DNA of 33,577 nucleotides from the NCBI GenBank assembly GCA_018812705.1, contig JAHJCZ010000125.1:1-33577 (forward strand). Direction: 5' to 3'. The DNA comes from Candidatus Omnitrophota bacterium (GTDB lineage Bacteria; Omnitrophota; Gorgyraeia; Zapsychrales; Zapsychraceae). Position numbers and translations under genes: made by a program. This document shows positions 14,604 through 21,666 of the stretch, one piece after another (the first letter of the stretch is position 1; each line of letters starts with the position of its first letter). Below the pieces are notes generated by a model. That model did not search any database. It saw only the letters and a program-made list of their open reading frames with translations, and was not told where the DNA came from.

Positions 14604-15074
14604 ATGACATATTTTGACGAAGGTTTTGATCTCGACCAGTTCTACATGAGCGAGGCTTTGAAGCAGGCTAAGGCGGCTCAAGAGCAGGATGAAGTGCCTG
14701 TCGGCGCAATAATAGCCCACGAAGGGAAGATCATTGCCAGGGCGCATAATCAGGTCGAAACCTTAAAGGACCCTACTGCCCACGCAGAGATGATAGCTAT
14801 TACCCAGGCGGCAAGTTATCTTGGGAATAAATGGTTGCATGGTTGTGAGATATTCGTTACGATAGAGCCTTGCAGCATGTGCGTCGGGGCATTGGTACTG
14901 GCAAGGATCAAAAGAATATGTTTTGGTGCTTGTGATGAAAAGACAGGGGCTTGCGGCTCAGTTTTTAACATTGCTCAAAGTGATGAGCTGAATCACAAAA
15001 TAGACATTACTCCTGGAGTTCTAAGCAAGGAATGCGCCGAGATCATCAGCAAATTTTTCAAAGCAAAAAGGTAG
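14604..15074 (+). CDS. tadA: tRNA-specific adenosine deaminase TadA
   Basis: A 156-residue zinc enzyme that deaminates adenosine 34 of tRNA-Arg(ACG) to inosine. The cytidine-deaminase-fold motifs are complete: HAE (H60 zinc ligand, E62 proton shuttle) and PCSMC (C90 and C93 zinc ligands), with the typical VPVGAII strand and the EKTGACGSVFNI loop of bacterial TadA. Length is normal. The start at the first ATG gives the usual FYMSEALKQAKAA helix; the Shine-Dalgarno is weak (AAGAGA). Some relatives in this superfamily are guanine or cytosine deaminases, but the motif set and the adjacent tRNA-Arg(ACG) gene point to TadA. Confidence 0.93.
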   Translation: MTYFDEGFDLDQFYMSEALKQAKAAQEQDEVPVGAIIAHEGKIIARAHNQVETLKDPTAHAEMIAITQAASYLGNKWLHGCEIFVTIEPCSMCVGALVLARIKRICFGACDEKTGACGSVFNIAQSDELNHKIDITPGVLSKECAEIISKFFKAKR

Positions 15075-15238
15075 ATGCTCGGCGATAAAGATGATTTTAT
15101 TCTTGTTCTTTGATGTGGAGTTTAAAACGGTTATGCAAATTGCTTATGTTGTTGGGGAAAATTGCATCCAGTTAAAATAAACGTAGTTTATTCTAACGGT
15201 TAATGAAATTGCCGCTTTTTTTCAGGAAAAATTCATTC
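15075..15238. other. Non-coding gap between tadA and the minus-strand tRNA-Ser(GCT)
   Basis: No gene is seen. It holds a small hairpin AATAAAC-GTA-GTTTATT (15176-15192) with no T-run after it, and a run of Ts near 15213. I see no convincing terminator for tadA. Confidence 0.5.
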
Positions 15239-15269
15239 CCGTTAATTAAAAAGAAGTTTTAATTAACGG
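15239..15269 (-). terminator. Hairpin starting at the 3' end of tRNA-Ser(GCT)
   Basis: CCGTTAATTAAAA (15239-15251) and TTTTAATTAACGG (15257-15269) form a perfect 13-bp stem with a 5-nt loop; on the minus strand its first arm starts in the last bases of the tRNA, and GAATGAATTTTTCC follows. Same layout as at the other tRNA-Ser. Confidence 0.55.
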
Positions 15270-15355
15270 AGAGGCCGGGATTCGAACCCGAGGAACGATT
15301 TGCACCGCTCAACTGATTAGCAGTCAGCTCCATTCAACCACTCTGGCACCTCTCC
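15267..15355 (-). tRNA. tRNA-Ser(GCT)
   Basis: The minus strand gives a class II tRNA of 89 nt: acceptor GGAGAGG/CCTCTCC, discriminator G, anticodon stem GCTGA/TCAGT around CTGCTAA (anticodon GCT, reading AGC/AGU), a long variable arm, and T-arm with TTCGAAT. CCA is not encoded. Confidence 0.95.
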
Positions 15356-15371
15356 ATTGAAATGAATACTA

Positions 15372-15399
15372 ATTATACATAAACAATGTGATTTGTAAA
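15372..15399 (-). promoter_or_regulatory. Promoter of tRNA-Ser(GCT)
   Basis: On the minus strand TTTACA (15394-15399), a 16-bp spacer and a perfect TATAAT (15372-15377). The predicted start lies about ten bases before the mature tRNA. Confidence 0.65.
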
Positions 15400-15428
15400 A
15401 TATTTTATTAAATAAGAAAAATGCCCGA

Positions 15429-17363
15429 ATGAAAGTCGCTTTTTTAAAACATCGTTTATTTCCTATCCTTTTGATAATACTGCTTGGCTTGTTCTCCTAT
15501 TCCAATACTTTAAACAGTTCATTCCATTTTGATGACTTCACTTTTATAATTGAGAACCCTAATATAAAAAACATAGATGACATTCCGTCTATCTTTAAAA
15601 CGATACTTCCCCAATCGTCAAGGTTCGTTTGCTTTCTTACCTTCGCCCTAAATTACAAGGTCCATGGCCTTGGTGTTTTTGGATATCATTTAACTAACCT
15701 GGCCATTCATTTAACAAGTGCCATTCTTGTCTGGTGGCTCGTTATTCTTTTGTGCGCGTCCCCAAAATTAAAACTCGAATTTTCCAAAGAGGACGTGAGC
15801 CTGCTGGCTTTGCTCACTGCGCTGGTCTTTGTTGTTCACCCGGTTCAAACCCAGGCAGTTTCTTATATTTCTCAAAGGTTCGCGTCGCTGGCGACTATGT
15901 TTTACTTGGCCTGTGTTTGCTTTTTTATAAAGGGGAGGCTCGTTCTTGAAAGGCGCAGGATTAAAAGGGGGGTATTCCTTGGGCTATCCGCAGCAGCAAT
16001 GATCCTTGCTATGTACACAAAAGAGATCGCGATCACTTTGCCGATCATCATATTGATCGTTGACCGCTCGTTCATATCAAAAGGAAGGCAGGGCAGGTTT
16101 TACTGGATATCAATGGCTTTGGTCTTAACGAGCATTATCATTATCCCGGTCATGTTCGATCTGGGGATCAAAGAACTGTTTTTGGCTCATAAGGCTTCAG
16201 CGTCCCACAGCGGGGATATGATCACATTGCCGACTTATCTGCTAACGCAGTTCAGGGTTTTTGTGACTTTTATCCGTCTTCTGGTGATCCCGTATGGGCA
16301 GAACCTTGACTATGATTTTGCTTTGTCAAAAAGCATTTTTGAGACGGCGACCATGTTTTGTATCGCAATAGTCACATTGATGATCTTTTTTGCTTTAAAG
16401 ATCAAAAGGTCCAATAAAATTGCGTTCTTTGGAATAGTTTGGTTCTTCGTCACATTTGCCCCGAACTTGGTCCCGAGAAGGTTCGTTATTTTTGAACATA
16501 AGATATATTTGTTATCTGCCGGGTTTTGCATATTCTTTAATTTCTGGCTGTTCCAAAAATGTAAAAATAAGAAGTTCTATGTTAATATCGTTTCGGTAAT
16601 AATAGCGGTGTTCGCATTGATGACATTTCAAAGGAACAAAGTATGGGAAAATGAAATAACATTATGGACCGATGTTCTTGCAAAATCCCCGAACAAGGTA
16701 AGCCCCAAAGTCAATTTAGGCAATGCCTACGTCCTTGACGGCCAGTTCGACATTGGATTGAAATATTTAAATAAGGCAATTGATCAGGACCCAAAACATT
16801 ATAAGGCTTATTTGAACAGGGGAGTTGCCTACGAGAACAAAAAGGACTATTTAAATGCCCTTGCTGATTACACAAAGGCGATAGATCTAAAGCCGCATTA
16901 TGCAAAAGCATATGGGAACAGGGGATTTATTTATGACAGGCTGAAAAAATATGATCTTGCATTGGATGATTATGAAAATGCCTTGAAGGCAGACCCAAAG
17001 ATCGCAAAGGTCTATTCGAACAGAGGAGTTATTTATAAGAACAGAGAGCAGCTTGACCTTGCACTTGATGACTACAATAAGGCTATTGCGCTGGACCCTC
17101 GCATTAAGGAGGCATATGGTAATCGAGGCGTGGTTTACTTTAAAAAGGGATTGTATGATCTCGCCATTTCCGATCAAAATGTCGTTATAAAAATGGACCC
17201 TCAAAATCCAATTCCGTATATTAACAGATCCTTTGCTTATTACGGCAAAAATGATATTATAGGTGCATTAAAAAGCGCAAAAATCGCACAGTCATTAGGT
17301 TTTAAACGCGAAACTAAATATATCGATCAATTAATATTAGAATACAAAAAATTAAATAAGTAG
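15429..17363 (+). CDS. TMTC-like membrane GT-C protein with TPR domain
   Basis: A 644-residue integral membrane protein resembling the TMTC/O-mannosyltransferase type: a multi-pass GT-C-like domain followed by tetratricopeptide repeats. The membrane part (about 1-405) starts with a helix (10-27), then a non-cytoplasmic loop carrying HFDDFTFIIENPNI with the acidic pair D35-D36, which in GT-C enzymes lies near the active site, and later HPVQTQAVSYISQR, also typical of TMTC-like proteins. Six 34-residue TPR units occupy about 425-629, each with the NRG-x-x-Y and DP-type signatures. The likely role is glycosyl transfer from a lipid-linked sugar to an exported protein or glycan; this is inferred. 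The ATG has no clear Shine-Dalgarno. Its stop codon overlaps the Shine-Dalgarno of the GH94-like gene, so the two are one operon. Confidence 0.82.
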   Translation: MKVAFLKHRLFPILLIILLGLFSYSNTLNSSFHFDDFTFIIENPNIKNIDDIPSIFKTILPQSSRFVCFLTFALNYKVHGLGVFGYHLTNLAIHLTSAILVWWLVILLCASPKLKLEFSKEDVSLLALLTALVFVVHPVQTQAVSYISQRFASLATMFYLACVCFFIKGRLVLERRRIKRGVFLGLSAAAMILAMYTKEIAITLPIIILIVDRSFISKGRQGRFYWISMALVLTSIIIIPVMFDLGIKELFLAHKASASHSGDMITLPTYLLTQFRVFVTFIRLLVIPYGQNLDYDFALSKSIFETATMFCIAIVTLMIFFALKIKRSNKIAFFGIVWFFVTFAPNLVPRRFVIFEHKIYLLSAGFCIFFNFWLFQKCKNKKFYVNIVSVIIAVFALMTFQRNKVWENEITLWTDVLAKSPNKVSPKVNLGNAYVLDGQFDIGLKYLNKAIDQDPKHYKAYLNRGVAYENKKDYLNALADYTKAIDLKPHYAKAYGNRGFIYDRLKKYDLALDDYENALKADPKIAKVYSNRGVIYKNREQLDLALDDYNKAIALDPRIKEAYGNRGVVYFKKGLYDLAISDQNVVIKMDPQNPIPYINRSFAYYGKNDIIGALKSAKIAQSLGFKRETKYIDQLILEYKKLNK

Positions 17364-17373
17364 GGAAAAATCT

Positions 17374-20091
17374 ATGAATCTTGAAAATGATCTTTATGAA
17401 TACCTGCCAGATGGAATTAGTTTCAAATCAAAAAAGGCAACGCAGTTAAAAACGATATACATGCCATTATCAGGCCCGAGCGCGCAAAACATTAAATCAT
17501 CGATCACGCCAGGTCTTAGCGGGGATATAAAAATAGATAAGAGCCAATATCTGACAATGCCGGCTTCGACCCAGGACCTGCGCAAGGACCTACGCAATTT
17601 CTTTGTTCATGTTGAAGGCAAAGGAGTGGTTTCAATAGCCAAAGAGACTTCCAGGGATAGTTCGACGGTTGAGATCGGCCAATTGTGGCACAAGCTGACC
17701 AGGTCTCACAAGGATATCGGAATTGAGATAGAGGCCTTGAACTTTATCCCGTCTTCCGGGGAGAACGTAGAATTAATGCGAGTCACTGTTAAGAACATAT
17801 CTAAAGAGAAGGTCACGATAGTTCCTACAGCATCAATTCCTCTGTTTGCGAGGTCATTAGCAAATAAACATGATCACGAGCATGTGACAAGCTTGCTCAA
17901 TCGGATCAGGCAATTTGATCAGGGGGTTGTTGTTGAGCCAACGATGATGTTCAATGAAGAGGGCCATAAGCCTTGTGATAATGTTTATTATGTTTTTGGA
18001 GAGACAGGGAAAAGCCTCCCAGCAGGAACATTTCCGACCATAGATAGTTTTCTGGGAGACCATTCAACTTTATCTGATCCCAGCGCAGTTATTAATAATG
18101 AACCGCCTCGTAAACTTTCTGATGAGCAAATGCACGGGAAAGAGGCCGCAGGCGCGCTAAGATTTGATAAGGTAACGCTGGCAGAAGATGAATCGAGAAC
18201 ATATATCATCGTCGCAGGAATTGCTGGCAGCGGCGCTCAGGCGATACTTGATTTTGAGAAATTTAATACTGTTGAAAAATTTGATGCCGCTCTTTATGAG
18301 TGCAAGGAATTTTGGTCACAGATAACGAATTCAATAATTTTTGAAACAGGCGCTCCGGACTTTAATTCATGGATGCATTGGGTAACGATCCAGCCGGTTT
18401 TAAGGAGGATATTCGGGTGTTCATTTTTGCCGGACCATGATTACGGTAAGGGCGGGAAAGGATGGAGGGATATTTGGCAGGACCTGTTATCTCTAATTCT
18501 TATCGAACCCGAAAATGTCCGCAGTACTTTGATAGACAATTTTGCCGGGGTTAGGATCGATGGCTCGAATGCGACTATTATCGGAGCAAGGCCAGGCGAA
18601 TTTATTGCTGACAGGAATGCAATTACCCGTGTGTGGATGGACCATGGCGTGTGGCCGTTCACTACGATACTGCTTTACATCAATCAGACAGGCGACTTTG
18701 ATATCCTTCTAGAGAAGAATGCTTACTTTAAGGATGTCCAGCTATCAAGGTCATTTAATAAAGACCATAAATGGGCCACTGAAAGTGGAAATAAGCTAAG
18801 GGACCGTAAGGGGAAAATATATACGGGTACAATTATTGAGCACATTCTTCTTCAGAACCTTGTTCAGTTCTTTAATGTCGGAGAACATAATATCTCGCGT
18901 CTTGAAAGCGCGGATTGGAATGACGGCCTTGATATGGCTTTTGACAAGGGCGAGAGCGTTGCATTCATGAGCTTTTATGCCGGCAATCTGAATGACATTG
19001 CTGATATGCTTGAAGAATTATCAAGGGTAAAAGGCATTGATAAGTTATCCTTAGCTTCCGAGCTGAAGATACTGCTTGATTCTTTATCAAAGGATAAGCG
19101 TGATTATGGGTCTGTTCATTATAAGAAAGATCTATTGTTCAGCAAGTATTTTAAAGCTGTTGAGCCGCGAGTCAGCGGAAAAGTCGTCGAGGTATCAATA
19201 AAAGATATCGTGTCTGATCTGAAGAAGAAATCCAAATGGGCATTTGATTTCATCAGGAAAAATGAATTGATCAAGATCGAGCATGAGGAAAAGAGCTACT
19301 CCTGGGTAAATGGTTATTATGATAATGCAGCAAAGAGAGTAGAGGGCCTAAAGGACGGCAAGGTGCGCATGACGCTTACCGGACAGGTCTTTCCTGTCAT
19401 GAGCGGCTTGACCAATGAAGAAGAGACCTTAGATATCATTAAAAGCGTCAATGAATTTCTTGTCGACAAAAAACTCGGCGGAGTAAGGCTCAATACAGAT
19501 TTTGGTGAAAAAAATTATCTGGATCTTGGAAGGGCATTTGGATTTGCCTACGGCACTAAAGAGAATGGCGCATTTTTCAGCCATATGATCGTTATGTATG
19601 CTTATGCTTTGTACAAAAGAGGTTTTTCAAAAGAGGGCCATCAGGTGCTTCGATCGATCTTTAAAATGAGCCAGGATACTGAGAAGAGCAAGATCTATCC
19701 AGGCATATGTGAATATTTTGATTCTGAAGGCAGAGGCATGTATCATTATTTAACAGGTGCGGCAAGCTGGTTAGTGCTTGCACATTTGACCCAGGTCTTT
19801 GGCGTTAGGGGTTTATGGGGTGATCTTGCTTTAGACCCGAAACTTGTTTCTGAAGAATTTAATGCTAATGGAATTGCTCAGGTTTCATGCTGTTTCGCAG
19901 GAAAGAGAGTTAAGGTTACCTATATCAATCATAATAAACTGGACCACGGTAAGTACAGAATCGCTAAAGTAACATTGAACGGCAAAAATGTTGAGCATAG
20001 ATCCAGTGGTGCAGGCTTGGTATTTGTTGATAGAGAACTAATATCGAAAGAAGAAGGGGAAATAGAAGTTGAGGTTGTTCTTGATAAATAG
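17374..20091 (+). CDS. GH94-like glycoside phosphorylase
   Basis: A 905-residue cytoplasmic protein of the GH94 (former GT36, cellobiose phosphorylase-like) type. An N-terminal beta-sandwich (about 1-300) leads into an (alpha/alpha)6 barrel. Signatures include GKGWRDIWQD (W364-R365-D366), SADWNDGLD with D514-W-N-D517-G that carries the general acid, and YHYLTGAASWL near the C-terminus, equivalent to the phosphate-site TGSAxW of phosphorylases. No signal peptide or membrane helix is present. The Shine-Dalgarno AGGG (17362-17365) sits in the stop codon of the preceding gene. The reaction would be phosphorolysis, or reverse synthesis, of a beta-linked disaccharide or oligosaccharide; the sugar and linkage cannot be told by eye, and the sequence differs enough from cellobiose and chitobiose phosphorylases that a specific name is unsafe. 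Confidence 0.85.
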   Translation: MNLENDLYEYLPDGISFKSKKATQLKTIYMPLSGPSAQNIKSSITPGLSGDIKIDKSQYLTMPASTQDLRKDLRNFFVHVEGKGVVSIAKETSRDSSTVEIGQLWHKLTRSHKDIGIEIEALNFIPSSGENVELMRVTVKNISKEKVTIVPTASIPLFARSLANKHDHEHVTSLLNRIRQFDQGVVVEPTMMFNEEGHKPCDNVYYVFGETGKSLPAGTFPTIDSFLGDHSTLSDPSAVINNEPPRKLSDEQMHGKEAAGALRFDKVTLAEDESRTYIIVAGIAGSGAQAILDFEKFNTVEKFDAALYECKEFWSQITNSIIFETGAPDFNSWMHWVTIQPVLRRIFGCSFLPDHDYGKGGKGWRDIWQDLLSLILIEPENVRSTLIDNFAGVRIDGSNATIIGARPGEFIADRNAITRVWMDHGVWPFTTILLYINQTGDFDILLEKNAYFKDVQLSRSFNKDHKWATESGNKLRDRKGKIYTGTIIEHILLQNLVQFFNVGEHNISRLESADWNDGLDMAFDKGESVAFMSFYAGNLNDIADMLEELSRVKGIDKLSLASELKILLDSLSKDKRDYGSVHYKKDLLFSKYFKAVEPRVSGKVVEVSIKDIVSDLKKKSKWAFDFIRKNELIKIEHEEKSYSWVNGYYDNAAKRVEGLKDGKVRMTLTGQVFPVMSGLTNEEETLDIIKSVNEFLVDKKLGGVRLNTDFGEKNYLDLGRAFGFAYGTKENGAFFSHMIVMYAYALYKRGFSKEGHQVLRSIFKMSQDTEKSKIYPGICEYFDSEGRGMYHYLTGAASWLVLAHLTQVFGVRGLWGDLALDPKLVSEEFNANGIAQVSCCFAGKRVKVTYINHNKLDHGKYRIAKVTLNGKNVEHRSSGAGLVFVDRELISKEEGEIEVEVVLDK

Positions 20092-20110
20092 TTTTTATTG
20101 TACAATTATA

Positions 20111-20139
20111 TTGAATATGAATATTAAGTGATATATTAT
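20111..20139 (+). promoter_or_regulatory. Promoter of the GT2-methyltransferase gene
   Basis: TTGAAT (20111-20116), a 17-bp spacer and TATTAT (20134-20139), giving a leader of about 55 nt. There is no Shine-Dalgarno before the ATG at 20201. Confidence 0.45.
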
Positions 20140-20200
20140 GAAAATACTAGGCAAAGAAAATATCTTCCTGATTAATAATTAACCCAAACAGTTTTTATTT

Positions 20201-21562
20201 ATGAATAGTCTAATAGTTTTAATTCCTGCATATAATCCGCCAAAAGAGTTGATCAGTTTGTGTAATGATCTCTCAAAACATCCTTTTAAAAGGATCGTTG
20301 TCGTTAATGACGGTTCTGAAAAAGAGTATAATGACCTTTTCTTTCAATTAGAGACAATGCCTAATGTAAAAGTCCTGTCTCACGTAATTAACCAGGGGAA
20401 ATGGGATGCCATTAAAACAGGGATAAATTACATACTGTTCAATTTTGAAGGCTGCGCGGTCATAACAGCTGAGGCTACTTTAAAGTTTGATATCGATGAG
20501 ATCTTGGCGCTTTGTGATTATGTAAGCGGTAACTTTGACAGGGTTTTCTTGGGATCGCATTATGATAGAAGCGAGGACTCATTCTTGTTAAGGTTGTGGA
20601 AAAGATCGGAATGCTTTGCATTTCGGTTAATTACAGGCAAGAAGCTCTTTGATCTAAGGACGAATTTGAAGCTATTGCCTGCTTCATTGCTTGAGAATAT
20701 TTTGTTGATAAAGTCGAGCGATATCAGTTTTGATTTTCTTCTTCTGCTCAGCGCAGTGAACACTAATACGAAGATAAAGAACTTCCGCATTAAAAAAAAA
20801 GATAAAAAAGGACAAGTAAGGTCTGGCATATTCAAAAGATTTTCTACAGACTGGTCTCAGTACTACAAAAGCACATCGCCTTTATCCAGGGTCACCAGAA
20901 AGATCACGACTTCTTTAATAATCAGATCGATCCGCAAAACAAATTTGGATTTTGAGAATTCCGACATCGCTGAATTCGGAGGGGGGAACAGTTGTGTTTA
21001 TCCGAAGATAAAGAAGAAATTGGGATATAATTCCTATCATGTTTTTGATAATAATGAAAGAGGCCTGAAGCTGTTTGCGCGCAAGAGCTTGGATGACGCA
21101 AGGGCAAGCAACTTTAAAAAGGACTTGTTGCTGGACGATAAAATCGAGAGAAAATATGATATAAGCATCAGCATTGGATTGATAGAGCATTTTGAAAAAC
21201 AGCAGACAAAGCTCATGATAAAAAGGCATTTTGATGCTGTCAAAGATGGTGGTTTTGTTTTTGTGACTTTTCCAAAAGGAACTTTTATTTATAGAAGCAT
21301 AAGATTTGTCGCGGAGCAAATTGGCGTTTGGAAGTTTCATGATGAGAGGCCAATGGATTTTAATGAAGTGATAGCAATCTGCAGCGAGTACGGTGAGCTT
21401 TTCCACAAATATACAAATCATTGGATTTTCCTTACTCAGGGCGCATGTCTCTTTAAGAAAAAGTCTCTAGAAGATCAGCCAAGAACATTCGTCATCCCGA
21501 AAAACGATATCGACGAAGAATCCCGAAAAGGAGATCCTTCCCCTTCATTTCATTCAGGGTAA
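20201..21562 (+). CDS. Glycosyltransferase family 2-like / SAM methyltransferase fusion
   Basis: A 453-residue soluble fusion. Residues about 1-215 are GT2-like: LIVLIPAYNPP, then VVVNDGS (N36-D37-G38-S39) and NQGKWDAIKTG. The metal-binding DxD expected in the ITAEATLKF stretch reads E91-A-T93, so the domain may be inactive or metal-independent. Residues about 230-425 are a class I methyltransferase: AEFGGGNS (E258-G260-G262) as the SAM glycine loop, HVFDNNERG, SISIGLIEHF and GGFVFVTFPKG. The probable role is modification of a sugar or lipid-linked precursor for the envelope; the substrate is unknown. The last 23 residues (431-453) and the stop codon lie inside an inserted palindromic repeat, so the native C-terminus has been replaced. 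A terminator follows downstream. Confidence 0.8.
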   Translation: MNSLIVLIPAYNPPKELISLCNDLSKHPFKRIVVVNDGSEKEYNDLFFQLETMPNVKVLSHVINQGKWDAIKTGINYILFNFEGCAVITAEATLKFDIDEILALCDYVSGNFDRVFLGSHYDRSEDSFLLRLWKRSECFAFRLITGKKLFDLRTNLKLLPASLLENILLIKSSDISFDFLLLLSAVNTNTKIKNFRIKKKDKKGQVRSGIFKRFSTDWSQYYKSTSPLSRVTRKITTSLIIRSIRKTNLDFENSDIAEFGGGNSCVYPKIKKKLGYNSYHVFDNNERGLKLFARKSLDDARASNFKKDLLLDDKIERKYDISISIGLIEHFEKQQTKLMIKRHFDAVKDGGFVFVTFPKGTFIYRSIRFVAEQIGVWKFHDERPMDFNEVIAICSEYGELFHKYTNHWIFLTQGACLFKKKSLEDQPRTFVIPKNDIDEESRKGDPSPSFHSG

Positions 21563-21570
21563 GTATGACG
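21490..21570. repeat. Palindromic repeat element inserted in the 3' end of the GT2-methyltransferase gene
   Basis: An 81-bp unit bounded by CGTCAT (21490-21495) and ATGACG (21565-21570), containing CATCCCGAAAA, AATCCCGAAAAGGAGATCC and TTCATTTCATTCAGGG. Units of this style (GTCAT...CCCGA...GGAGATCC...TTCAGG...ATGAC) are dispersed non-autonomous repeats in many bacterial genomes. Only one copy is in the window. It supplies codons 431-453 and the TAA of the overlapping gene. Confidence 0.65.
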
Positions 21571-21619
21571 CAATTTGGAGACTAATTATCAAATATGTGC
21601 ATTTAAATAAGGTTAATAT

Positions 21620-21644
21620 GCAGTCTGACTTGAGACTGCTTTTT
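21620..21644 (+). terminator. Intrinsic terminator after the GT2-methyltransferase gene
   Basis: GCAGTCT, loop GACTTG, AGACTGC and five Ts: a 7-bp perfect stem in the gap before the next gene. Confidence 0.8.
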
Positions 21645-21648
21645 ATAA

Positions 21649-21654
21649 TATAAT
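21649..21654 (+). promoter_or_regulatory. Candidate -10 box of the large membrane protein gene
   Basis: A perfect TATAAT lies 12 bases before the ATG at 21667; a -35 is not convincing (CTGACT at 21625-21630, within the terminator hairpin). No Shine-Dalgarno is visible. Confidence 0.3.
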
Positions 21655-21666
21655 TTTACCGATCTA

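Noticed and set aside
15421-15432. Three-codon upstream reading frame (ATG CCC GAA TGA) overlapping the TMTC-like start
   Set aside because: No Shine-Dalgarno or other sign of translation; likely chance.
20915-21421. Minus-strand open frame of 168 codons opposite the methyltransferase domain
   Set aside because: The plus strand carries clear GT2 and SAM-binding motifs; the antisense translation does not resemble a protein family.
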